Shown here piece after piece: positions 1 to 5,495 of a DNA stretch of 7,822 bases. Numbering within the stretch: the stretch's first letter is position 1; each line of letters begins with the position of its first letter. The stretch covers positions 1 to 7,822 of the forward strand of contig MNZO01000005.1 of the NCBI GenBank assembly GCA_001873665.1, read 5' to 3'. This DNA is from Candidatus Shapirobacteria bacterium CG2_30_35_20 (GTDB lineage: Bacteria > Patescibacteriota > Microgenomatia > UBA12405). The notes beneath the pieces were generated by a model. It ran no database searches, was not told the origin of the DNA, and saw nothing but the letters and a program-made list of their open reading frames with translations. Position numbers and translations under genes: made by a program.

Positions 1-1
1 A

Positions 2-469
2 ACTTCAACCGCCGCTGTCGTTGTTCTCCCCCAAATTACCAGTAAAGATGTCACTCTAAATCCCGAAGATGTCGAAATGACCGCCTCGCGCGCTGGTGGC
101 AATGGTGGTCAAAATGTCAACAAAGTGTCTACCGCCGTTCGCATTCTTCATCGTCCCACTGGTTTAACCTTTTCCGTTCGACAGGAACGGAGTCAAGAAC
201 AAAATCGGATGGTGGCGATGGATCTCTTACGTGCCCAATTATGGCAAATCGAAGAAGATAAACGGATTGCTGCCAATGGCTCAAACCGTGACAAAATTGG
301 TTTAGCCATGCGTTCCGATAAAATCAGATCATACAATTATCCTCGCAATCAAATCAAGGACCATCGTCTTAATAAAGATTTTAATTTAGCCAAATGTCTC
401 AACGGCGACCTCACCGACCTTTTGTTGGAGCTTTCTACCCTTTCTTCTCCAAAACCACAGTCAAAATAA
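2..469 (+). CDS. prfA: Peptide chain release factor 1, 3' part (5' end outside window)
   Basis: Class I release factor that reads UAA and UAG in the ribosomal A site and triggers peptidyl-tRNA hydrolysis. The reading frame is open from base 2 with no start codon, so about 155 C-terminal residues are visible of a family length near 360; the stop-codon-reading domain lies upstream of the window. The first visible residues (TSTAAVVVLP) match the strand before the catalytic domain. The universal GGQ is coded at 104-112, followed by NVNKVSTAVRI, PTG and ERSQ. The segment RSDKIRSYNYP followed by DHR is the RF1 signature; RF2 has a different sequence there, which is why RF1 is preferred. An internal ATG at 77 lies inside the conserved domain and is not the real start. 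The 3' end overlaps the convergent htrA-like gene by 35 bases. Identity is very secure; RF1 versus RF2 is secure. Confidence 0.95.
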   Translation, partial: TSTAAVVVLPQITSKDVTLNPEDVEMTASRAGGNGGQNVNKVSTAVRILHRPTGLTFSVRQERSQEQNRMVAMDLLRAQLWQIEEDKRIAANGSNRDKIGLAMRSDKIRSYNYPRNQIKDHRLNKDFNLAKCLNGDLTDLLLELSTLSSPKPQSK

Positions 470-1424
470 TTTCCAAATTATTTCGAAGTATTTTTATTTT
501 TACACTCTCCCCTATTCTTTTACGATTAATATAGGTGGATAACACCGTATTTTTTTCTGTTGCCAATTTCGTCCCATCAACTTCAGTAATAATATCACCC
601 GCCAATATTCCCGCTTTATTAGCACTACTTTCCAATACCACATTTTCCACCGATGCACCCCGTGACACCAATTTATACGCCACTCCCAAAAACGGTCTAT
701 CAAATTGTCCTGTTGCCCCAAAGTTATCGACTGATTCTTTTACCAAATTAATCGGTAAGGCAAAACCAATGCTTTGCGCTCCTGACGAAACCGCCACATT
801 AACCCCAATTACCTCACCTTTTAAATTAAACAATGGACCACCCGAATTACCCAGGTTTATGGCCGCATCAGTTTGAATGACGTTGTCCAGACGTTCACTC
901 CCCTCAAATGGATTATTAGCCACAATTCCTCGACCCAAACCCGACACTACCCCCTTGGTCACCGTTGATCGAAATTCACCCAAAACTGTTCCAATAGCAA
1001 TCACACTTTGTCCTACTTTTATTTTGTCAGAATCACCCAATGTTACTGGCTTTAAATTTATTTTATTTACCTTAACTATGGCTAAATCAGTTACCGGATC
1101 ACGGTAGATATTAACAATTTCCACTACTTCTTTGTCAATTACGGCACTATATTTTGTGTTTACGTCGGGCACCACATGCTTATTAGTTACTATCAAACCA
1201 TTTGTTGTTATGATAAAACCAGTTCCTATATCTTTATTATCACTTGATATCGTCACCACACTCTCATTCGACCGTTCCACTACCCTAATTACTGCCGACT
1301 CATCCTCAACAAATTGTATTTGTAAGTCCCTCTTGTCAAAGAGGGATTTAGGGAGATTTAGTCCAATAAAACCAACCAATATCAAAACCACAATCGATAA
1401 TAAAATTATTATTTTATTTTTCAT
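435..1424 (-). CDS. HtrA/DegP-like membrane-anchored serine protease (S1C, one PDZ domain)
   Basis: Predicted envelope protease that degrades or processes misfolded exported proteins. It has 329 residues. Residues 5-22 form a hydrophobic helix (signal anchor). A trypsin-like domain spans about 45-235 with a complete triad: His83 (in VTNKHVV), Asp113 (in DPVTDLAIVKV) and Ser194 (in LGNSGGPL). One PDZ domain follows at about 244-326, starting FLGVAY and containing SANKAGILAGDII. Length and order match short DegS/HtrA-type proteins. The ATG at 1424 directly abuts the TAA of the toxin gene upstream (TAAATG), so translational coupling is likely; no Shine-Dalgarno motif is visible. It ends in TAG, the only non-TAA stop in the window. 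Residues 22-34 are coded by a hairpin-forming repeat-like insertion (see the repeat at 1324-1361). The family call is secure; substrates are unknown. Confidence 0.93.
   Translation of the reverse strand: MKNKIIILLSIVVLILVGFIGLNLPKSLFDKRDLQIQFVEDESAVIRVVERSNESVVTISSDNKDIGTGFIITTNGLIVTNKHVVPDVNTKYSAVIDKEVVEIVNIYRDPVTDLAIVKVNKINLKPVTLGDSDKIKVGQSVIAIGTVLGEFRSTVTKGVVSGLGRGIVANNPFEGSERLDNVIQTDAAINLGNSGGPLFNLKGEVIGVNVAVSSGAQSIGFALPINLVKESVDNFGATGQFDRPFLGVAYKLVSRGASVENVVLESSANKAGILAGDIITEVDGTKLATEKNTVLSTYINRKRIGESVKIKILRNNLEIILTVVLEKKG
1324..1361. repeat. Hairpin-forming repeat-like element inside the htrA-like gene
   Basis: TCCCTCT (1327-1333) and AGAGGGA (1340-1346) form a perfect 7-bp stem around a 6-base loop. 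AAG/TTT flanks lengthen the stem to about 10 bp with one G-T pair. On the right the element continues with a near-direct repeat, GGGATTTA then GGGAGATTTA. On the minus strand it codes LNLPKSLFDKRDL (residues 22-34), between the membrane helix and the protease domain. The peptide and base pattern resemble a dispersed 'AAATCCCTCTTTGA-AGAGGG' type of repeat that I recall from many bacterial and CPR genomes. That family link is from memory; only the inverted repeat is seen directly. Confidence 0.6.
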
Positions 1425-1832
1425 TTACTTTTCTAAAACAAAACCCGCCTTTTCAAAATGTTTATCAAATCCAAAAACCCGCTTTATCCCCAACCGCTTC
1501 ATTAATGCAAAACTAACACAATCAGTAAATGATAACTTTGACCAATCTTTTTCAAACCATTTCCAAGCATCTATTTCATCTCTTGACTTCACTCTCTCCA
1601 CTTTAATTGTACCAATCATATCAACGAGATAATCGCGAAACAACTTTACTGTTCCCATTCCACATCTCAATCTCAATAAAGTATATGACTCATCGATAAT
1701 GTAGTTACTTACATATATTTCCACGTTCTTATTATTCAACTTACTCCACACAGATACCGCAATTTGATGAAACTCATCTTTTTCATCGCGCAAAGCCTTA
1801 ATTCCACTTGTATCCCAAAATACTTTATCCAT
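1425..1832 (-). CDS. PIN-domain ribonuclease, VapC-like toxin
   Basis: A 135-residue PIN-domain protein. VapC toxins are Mg2+-dependent endoribonucleases that cut tRNA or rRNA when released from their antitoxin. The four acidic active-site positions are present: Asp7 (in VFWDTSG), Glu48 (in YIIDESY), Asp104 (in SFTDCVSFALM) and Asp123 (in FGFDKHFEKAGF). The C-terminal block SFTDC...FGFDKHF is typical. The ATG at 1832 overlaps the end of the antitoxin gene by 8 bases, a common arrangement for coupled antitoxin-toxin synthesis. Its TAA directly abuts the ATG of the htrA-like gene. With every catalytic residue kept, the toxin looks intact. The PIN family call is strong; the role as a VapC-type toxin is inferred from the partner gene. 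The RNA target cannot be told from sequence. Confidence 0.9.
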   Translation of the reverse strand: MDKVFWDTSGIKALRDEKDEFHQIAVSVWSKLNNKNVEIYVSNYIIDESYTLLRLRCGMGTVKLFRDYLVDMIGTIKVERVKSRDEIDAWKWFEKDWSKLSFTDCVSFALMKRLGIKRVFGFDKHFEKAGFVLEK

Positions 1833-2100
1833 AAATTATCATATCATCATCACTCAACCCCATCGGTTTATCCTTTTTAATTTTGATATCAACAATATCC
1901 ATAAATGACATTTTTCTTTTATTTTTGAGAACAATCAAATCCCCTACTATCATTTTCGTTTGTGTGACTTCCTTCATTATTCTATTTACATATTCATTAA
2001 AACTCATTCCCATCTCCTCAGCCATCATTTTATACTGCATCATATCATCAGCCGGCACCCGCAAATTTGTAGTTACAATGTTATTCATAGTATTAATCAT
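1825..2100 (-). CDS. Ribbon-helix-helix antitoxin, VapB-like
   Basis: A 91-residue (or 87-residue) protein immediately upstream of the PIN toxin and overlapping it by 8 bases. Residues 8-45 (IVTTNLRVP, then a helix, a turn at GMSFNEY, then a second helix) have the pattern of a ribbon-helix-helix DNA-binding domain. The C-terminal tail, residues 78-91 (KPMGLSDDDMIIYG), is the kind of acidic, extended segment that antitoxins use to block the toxin active site. Two starts are possible: ATG at 2100, or ATG at 2088 (MNNIVTTNLRV), which keeps the whole DNA-binding domain and would lie right at the start of a transcript from the candidate promoter at 2096-2124. I slightly favour 2088 for autonomous expression, but 2100 cannot be excluded. 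The gene starts 9 bases after the ctpA-like stop. Family assignment is by pattern, so moderately sure. Confidence 0.8.
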   Translation of the reverse strand: MINTMNNIVTTNLRVPADDMMQYKMMAEEMGMSFNEYVNRIMKEVTQTKMIVGDLIVLKNKRKMSFMDIVDIKIKKDKPMGLSDDDMIIYG

Positions 2101-2112
2101 ACTATAGTATTA
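2087..2112. promoter_or_regulatory. Candidate antitoxin operator (palindromes at the vapB-like start)
   Basis: Seen directly: a perfect 12-bp palindrome ATACTATAGTAT at 2099-2110, and an inverted pair ATAGTAT (2087-2093) / ATACTAT (2099-2105) separated by five bases. ATAGTATTA also recurs as a direct repeat at 2087-2095 and 2104-2112. The cluster covers both possible antitoxin start codons. Ribbon-helix-helix antitoxins usually bind such short inverted half-sites at their own promoter, so autoregulation is the natural reading. AT-rich DNA makes some symmetry likely by chance. Confidence 0.5.
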
Positions 2113-2124
2113 CTTTTCTTGCAA
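2096..2124 (-). promoter_or_regulatory. Candidate internal promoter for the antitoxin-toxin pair
   Basis: On the minus strand, TTGCAA (2124-2119, 4 of 6 to the -35 consensus) and TATGAT (2101-2096, 5 of 6 to the -10 consensus) are separated by exactly 17 bases. The -35 lies inside the end of the ctpA-like gene. Initiation about 8 bases after the -10 would fall on the ATG at 2088, giving a leaderless mRNA. The -10 lies within the palindromic operator candidate, where a bound repressor would block RNA polymerase. Prediction from pattern only. Confidence 0.4.
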
Positions 2125-3321
2125 CACTTCAATCGCCCTATCTAGTTGATTGTCAATTTTATTATCATTATCAACAAATTTTACCTCAACGTCCGGCATA
2201 ACCCCATCACCATGAATATTTTTCCCATTTGGTAATAACCATTTGGCAATAGTAATATGAAGTCCCGATCCATCGGGAAAATCTTGTGGTGATTGAACTG
2301 TACCTTTACCAAATGACTTCTCACCAACCAATTTTCCTCGCCCATAATCTTTAATTGCACCCGCCAAAATTTCTGACGCTGATGCTGACCCACCATTTAT
2401 TAACACCACCAATTTGTCGTTTAATAATTTTCCTCGACCTTTTTCCACCATATATTTTTGGTCCTGGCCATTGGCCGATGCCTGGGTCACTATTACCCCC
2501 TCTTTTATAAAATCCGAAGCCACCAACACCGAAGCCTGCAAAAACCCACCCGGATTATTTCGCAAATCTAAAACAATACCTCCAAAACTAGTCCCATATT
2601 TATTTTTTTCGATAATAATTTTATCAACAAGCTCGGGCCAATCTTTATATAATTGCTCACTAAATTTATACAACTTTATCCATGCTATTTTTTTACCCTT
2701 ATTTTCTTTCATTTCCAGCTCTATACTTGGAACTATAATATTGTCTCGTTTCATCATCACCTCAAAAGTCCCTAATTTCCCCTCCCTAAATAATGTCAAA
2801 GTTACTTCTGTCCCAACTTTTCCTCTAATTAAATTCACCGCTTCATCCAAGGCAATACCTGTCGTGTCCTTATTCAACTTTTTTTCAGTATCTTTTATTT
2901 TTAAAATCAAATCCCCCGCTTTAATCCCCGCTTTTTCCGCCGGAGTTTTAGGCAATGGCGCCACTACCGCCAATGTTTTTTCCTTATAACCCAATTGTAT
3001 CCCCACACCTCCAAAATTTCCTGCCAAATCCTCATTGGCCGATTTATTTTCTTTGGGTGGCAAAAAGACAGTATATGGATCATCTAAACTTTGCACCAGT
3101 CCCGAAATTGCCCCATAAACCATTTTACTGTCAACTAATTTATTTTTGTCCAAATAACTATTTTGCAATTTATCTTTTACTGTCCACATCAAACTCAAGT
3201 CGAGTTTTGAATCACCTTTCGACGATTGCAAAGCTTTATTAAAACCAATTCGATATGACGCAATCACCGCCAAAATTAATATTACAAAACCCAAAACACC
3301 ATTTCTTATTTTTCTTTGCAT
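2110..3321 (-). CDS. C-terminal processing protease, S41 family (CtpA/Prc-like)
   Basis: A 403-residue serine protease that cleaves exported proteins near their C-termini. Residues 8-24 form a hydrophobic membrane anchor. A helical N-terminal segment (about 40-95, with GLVQSLDDPYTVFLPP) is followed by a PDZ domain (about 100-190, containing GGVGIQL and PAEKAGIKAGDLI) and the S41 catalytic domain. Catalytic Ser314 lies in NGGSASASEILAGAIKDYGR, with Lys339 and Gln343 in FGKGTVQ. The Ser-Lys spacing of 25 and Lys-Gln spacing of 4 equal those of E. coli Prc and plant CtpA, so the Ser/Lys dyad looks intact. It starts 3 bases after the stop of the upstream 242-aa gene and ends 9 bases before the antitoxin start. 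No Shine-Dalgarno motif is visible. The family call is very secure; its natural substrate, and whether it acts with the downstream HtrA-like protease, are inference. Confidence 0.95.
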   Translation of the reverse strand: MQRKIRNGVLGFVILILAVIASYRIGFNKALQSSKGDSKLDLSLMWTVKDKLQNSYLDKNKLVDSKMVYGAISGLVQSLDDPYTVFLPPKENKSANEDLAGNFGGVGIQLGYKEKTLAVVAPLPKTPAEKAGIKAGDLILKIKDTEKKLNKDTTGIALDEAVNLIRGKVGTEVTLTLFREGKLGTFEVMMKRDNIIVPSIELEMKENKGKKIAWIKLYKFSEQLYKDWPELVDKIIIEKNKYGTSFGGIVLDLRNNPGGFLQASVLVASDFIKEGVIVTQASANGQDQKYMVEKGRGKLLNDKLVVLINGGSASASEILAGAIKDYGRGKLVGEKSFGKGTVQSPQDFPDGSGLHITIAKWLLPNGKNIHGDGVMPDVEVKFVDNDNKIDNQLDRAIEVLQEK

Positions 3322-3324
3322 TAT

Positions 3325-4053
3325 TTATTCTAACACCACTAACACCTTAGAAGAACTAGCGTTTAACCAAATTTTTACTGTTTTTTCACCCACAAATTTT
3401 ATCAATTTATTCACTTCATCTTCTTTCATCGTAACTATCGGGATATCACAATCATCAAAATCTTTTGCTTTAATTAAATTTACTAAAATCAAACCAGACG
3501 CCCCCACCGCTTCAGCCTTTATCGCCACATCAATATTTTCTTTAATCAATACCACTTGCCCATTTTGTAAACTACTAATTTGCTCTAAATCGTCCACAAC
3601 TAATCCACTAAAATCACCCCAAGTCTTAAATTGATTTACCCCATCACATTCAAATTCAACTCCTTTTAATTCAAATATTATTTTATCATCTTCTACTCTC
3701 ACCTTTTTAGCCGATATTGGCGAGAAATATTTTTCATCTTTTTCACTCTCCAATTCTATATTTCCAAACTCATCCACCCCCAGACATTTCCCTGCCCCTG
3801 GTGATTTTAAGGTTATATTTGAAAAAAACGAACCTTTTTTTAAAATCTCATCTTTAACTAAATTTCTTTTAACAATACCCTGCAAAACAGTTTTTTTTTC
3901 ATTTGAATTCAATTTTTGCCAACCCATCAACGGCAATCGCTCAATAACATTTTCATGAAATTCATATATTATATCCCCAATTTCAACCTTTTCTCCATCT
4001 TTGACTTTTAATTTCGCCCCTTGGGGAACCTTCACACTCCATGCAATTTTCAT
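3325..4053 (-). CDS. Unrecognised 242-aa protein, barrel-sandwich-like N-terminus
   Basis: I do not recognise this gene. It has no signal peptide or membrane helix, so it is probably cytoplasmic. Residues 6-32 (VKVPQGAKLKVKDGEKVEIGDII) have the look of a lipoyl/barrel-sandwich hairpin ('G..V..GD'), but no biotinyl- or lipoyl-lysine motif is present. A second beta-rich part at about 80-150 (SPGAGKCLGVDEFGNI, SPISAKKVRV) looks like another turn of the same kind of fold. The C-terminal ~80 residues, with NGQVVLIKENIDV, AEAVGASGLILVN and DIPIVTM, resemble a swivelling PA-type alpha/beta domain. The fold ideas come from pattern alone. It leads the unit with ctpA 3 bases downstream, and the promoter in front places the ATG at or next to the transcription start, supporting this start codon. 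A link to envelope proteolysis is guilt by association only. Confidence 0.8.
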   Translation of the reverse strand: MKIAWSVKVPQGAKLKVKDGEKVEIGDIIYEFHENVIERLPLMGWQKLNSNEKKTVLQGIVKRNLVKDEILKKGSFFSNITLKSPGAGKCLGVDEFGNIELESEKDEKYFSPISAKKVRVEDDKIIFELKGVEFECDGVNQFKTWGDFSGLVVDDLEQISSLQNGQVVLIKENIDVAIKAEAVGASGLILVNLIKAKDFDDCDIPIVTMKEDEVNKLIKFVGEKTVKIWLNASSSKVLVVLE

Positions 4054-4088
4054 TACCTATTCTACATTATTCACCGTTAATTTTTCAA
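4054..4088 (-). promoter_or_regulatory. Sigma70-type promoter for the protease/toxin-antitoxin unit
   Basis: On the minus strand, TTGAAA (4088-4083, 5 of 6 to TTGACA) and TAGAAT (4064-4059, 5 of 6 to TATAAT) are separated by 18 bases. Only five bases lie between the -10 and the ATG at 4053, so initiation at the usual distance would fall on the start codon itself, giving a leaderless transcript. It is the best-scoring promoter I can see in the window, and it lies in the 90-bp divergent intergenic region where one is expected. Confidence 0.6.
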
Positions 4089-4120
4089 AGCCTATTTAAT
4101 GACCCAAAATCAATTCAATT

Positions 4121-4143
4121 TATGATATTATATAAGATACAAT
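4121..4143 (+). promoter_or_regulatory. Candidate -10 region for the 90-aa gene
   Basis: Three overlapping -10-like hexamers precede the ATG at 4144: TATGAT (4121-4126), TATTAT (4126-4131) and TATAAG (4131-4136), each 5 of 6 to consensus. No convincing -35 is placed 16-18 bases upstream of any of them. If TATAAG is used, initiation falls at or beside the ATG, again leaderless. AT-rich sequence makes such hexamers common, so this is weak. Confidence 0.3.
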
Positions 4144-4416
4144 ATGTCAAATAGTGATACTTATATGTCCATGGAAGAATTAGCTGGCAAATGGATGAAA
4201 CGACCATGGGAAAGAACTCGTCAAACAGAAACACGTCATTTTTTAGGAATTTTTCCCTATAAGGTACTAACAGAAACAACTTCAGAAGTTCCTGATATCC
4301 CACCAGAGGTTTTTGAACGAGGCGCAATCGTACGTGATACCTCTCTCATAGGTAACGACATACATAGAGGAGAAAGTGAAAGTTCAAATATTTTACACGA
4401 GTATTACAAAAAATAA
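4144..4416 (+). CDS. Hypothetical 90-aa soluble protein (orphan)
   Basis: I do not recognise this product. It is small, charged and soluble, with no signal peptide, membrane helix, cysteine cluster or repeat. It opens with MSNSDTYMSMEELAGKW, a likely amphipathic helix. A basic, aromatic stretch follows (KRPWERTRQTETRHFLG), then a proline-rich turn (PDIPPEV) and a polar C-terminus ending HEYYKK. It is the only complete plus-strand gene in the window: divergent from the protease unit (90-bp gap) and convergent with rpsR (21-bp gap). That isolated setting and the -10-like hexamers in front suggest its own promoter. A second ATG at 4165 (Met8) would give 83 residues. Support for coding is the sensible, varied amino-acid make-up and the clean fit between two neighbours without overlap. 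No Shine-Dalgarno motif is visible. Confidence 0.65.
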   Translation: MSNSDTYMSMEELAGKWMKRPWERTRQTETRHFLGIFPYKVLTETTSEVPDIPPEVFERGAIVRDTSLIGNDIHRGESESSNILHEYYKK

Positions 4417-4437
4417 TTTATCTATCCCTCAGATTTT

Positions 4438-4695
4438 TTATTCTGTCATGGTCGTAAATGCCAACAGACCAAGATGTCTAGCTTGTTTGATGGCGCTTGC
4501 CATTTGACGTTGATGTTTCATACAAACACCGGTAATCGGAGCCGACAAAATCCGAGACCTGACGGATAAAAAATCCTTCATTTTTTCATAATCTTGCCAC
4601 GTCGGTGATTTTTTCTCCTTACACCACAGACATTCTTTACCCCTACCTTTAGTCGGAATTTTAAATCTATCTTTTCCTCTTTTATTTTTTTTCAT
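4438..4695 (-). CDS. rpsR: 30S ribosomal protein S18 (bS18)
   Basis: Small-subunit protein that binds 16S rRNA next to S6 in the platform. It has 85 residues from the chosen start. The conserved core is clear: DYEKMKDFLSVRSRIL, then ITGVCMKHQRQMASAIKQARHLGLL. A zinc-binding-type set is kept (Cys22, Cys25, Cys58, His61), so this is the C+ form of S18. The frame stays open upstream to a GTG at 4719, but that would overlap ssb and add eight residues outside the family pattern. The ATG at 4695, one base after the ssb stop, fits the basic MKKNKRGKDRFK N-terminus better. It follows ssb in the classical rpsF-ssb-rpsR order. The usual next gene, rplI (bL9), is absent: the next gene downstream lies on the other strand. 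Confidence 0.95.
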   Translation of the reverse strand: MKKNKRGKDRFKIPTKGRGKECLWCKEKKSPTWQDYEKMKDFLSVRSRILSAPITGVCMKHQRQMASAIKQARHLGLLAFTTMTE

Positions 4696-4696
4696 A

Positions 4697-5197
4697 TTAT
4701 TCGTTAGGGATTTGAACACTTAAATCATCGGGAATTACCACATCTTCAATCATTTCCCCAGCTACCGGCATATCTGACTCAGGAACTACATCAGATTGAC
4801 CTAAATTTGCCTGCCCCCCATTACTCGAACTATTATTTGTATAACCACCCCCATTTAAATTCTTATTATCTAATATAATCATATCGTCAATCACAATTTC
4901 ACAAACTTGTTTTCGTAAATTATTGACATCAACAATTTCTCGATATTGAATTCGACCTTCCACATAAATCCGCCTACCTTTAGACAGTAATTGTGAACAT
5001 AACTCAGCTAATTTATTCCACGCCACGATTCGATGAAACTGAGCATCTTCTTTTTTCTCACCCTGTTTAGTTACCCAAACTCGGTTAGTTGCCAATCCAA
5101 AAGAAACAACTGCCATCCCACCTGGAGTATGGTGAAGTTCAGGATCACGAGTTAAATTACCAATTAACAGCACACGATTAAGACATCTACTTGGCAT
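4697..5197 (-). CDS. ssb: Single-stranded DNA-binding protein
   Basis: Coats single-stranded DNA in replication, recombination and repair and recruits partner proteins. It has 166 residues. An OB-fold spans about 5-110, with the family landmarks LNRVLLIGNLTRDPELHHTPGG, FHRIVAWNKLAELC and LLSKGRRIYVEGRIQYR. Residues 111-143 form a flexible Gly/Asn/Ser-rich linker, followed by an acidic stretch (ESDMP...EMIEDVVIPDDL). The C-terminus is odd: it reads DDLSVQIPNE instead of ending in the acidic plus Pro-Phe tip that most bacterial SSBs use to bind partners. The ATG at 5197 lies two bases after the rpsF stop, and rpsR begins one base after its own stop, so all three are surely cotranscribed. Identity is secure; the meaning of the altered tip is unknown. 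Confidence 0.95.
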   Translation of the reverse strand: MPSRCLNRVLLIGNLTRDPELHHTPGGMAVVSFGLATNRVWVTKQGEKKEDAQFHRIVAWNKLAELCSQLLSKGRRIYVEGRIQYREIVDVNNLRKQVCEIVIDDMIILDNKNLNGGGYTNNSSSNGGQANLGQSDVVPESDMPVAGEMIEDVVIPDDLSVQIPNE

Positions 5198-5199
5198 AC

Positions 5200-5487
5200 T
5201 TACTTTTTAATAACTAAATAACGAATAACGCTAGGTTCACGATTTAAAAACAAATTCACTTCATTTAACTTCAAAGTTTTATCAGACACCACCGTCAACA
5301 TCCAAAAATCACCTTTTTTATTCCCTTTCATGGAATAACTTAATTCCTTTAACCCCAAATGATCTTTTTTCTCCAAATTCGCCACAATTAGCAATGTTTC
5401 TAATTTAGAAAAAACCATTTCGGTAGTTTTTTCTTCGGTTTTAGGAACAAATACCACCGTTACCTCGTACATAATTTTACTATTCAT
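5200..5487 (-). CDS. rpsF: 30S ribosomal protein S6 (bS6)
   Basis: Small-subunit platform protein that forms a heterodimer with S18. It has 95 residues, near the family length. The pattern is typical: MYEVTVVFVP at the first strand, then HLGLKELSYSMKGNKKGDFWMLTVV (matching the family's 'G.r.LaYpI.k...g.Y' region), and ending EPSVIRYLVIKK. Sequence similarity to model S6 proteins is modest, but the order rpsF-ssb-rpsR makes the call firm. The ATG at 5487 is preferred; Met6 at 5472 is an alternative closer to the usual S6 N-terminus. It lies 8 bases after cysS, which suggests cotranscription with the tRNA synthetase, and 2 bases before ssb. Confidence 0.92.
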   Translation of the reverse strand: MNSKIMYEVTVVFVPKTEEKTTEMVFSKLETLLIVANLEKKDHLGLKELSYSMKGNKKGDFWMLTVVSDKTLKLNEVNLFLNREPSVIRYLVIKK

Positions 5488-5495
5488 AAAGTCTT

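Noticed and set aside
1132..1632. Plus-strand open frame (166 codons) across the htrA-like and toxin genes
   Set aside because: Antisense to two well-supported genes and crossing their boundary; no domain pattern.
1425..2100. Toxin-antitoxin pair as part of a mobile element
   Set aside because: No transposase, integrase, terminal inverted repeats or composition shift; precise packing with neighbours argues for a settled gene pair.
2414..2989. Long plus-strand open frame (191 codons) opposite the ctpA-like gene
   Set aside because: It mirrors the minus-strand S41 protease, whose motifs are unmistakable; the product is a low-complexity Ser/Phe/Ile-rich sequence typical of antisense frames.
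4115..4327. Minus-strand open frame (70 codons) opposite the 90-aa gene
   Set aside because: Leu/Ile-rich shadow without family pattern; the plus-strand frame fits better between its neighbours and has a more normal amino-acid make-up.
4408..4440. A-run and T-run between the 90-aa gene and rpsR as a bidirectional terminator
   Set aside because: Only weak A-T pairing and no G+C-rich stem; not enough to call a terminator.
4696..4719. GTG start for rpsR at 4719
   Set aside because: It would overlap ssb by 23 bases and add eight residues not seen in S18; the ATG at 4695 directly after the ssb stop fits the family.
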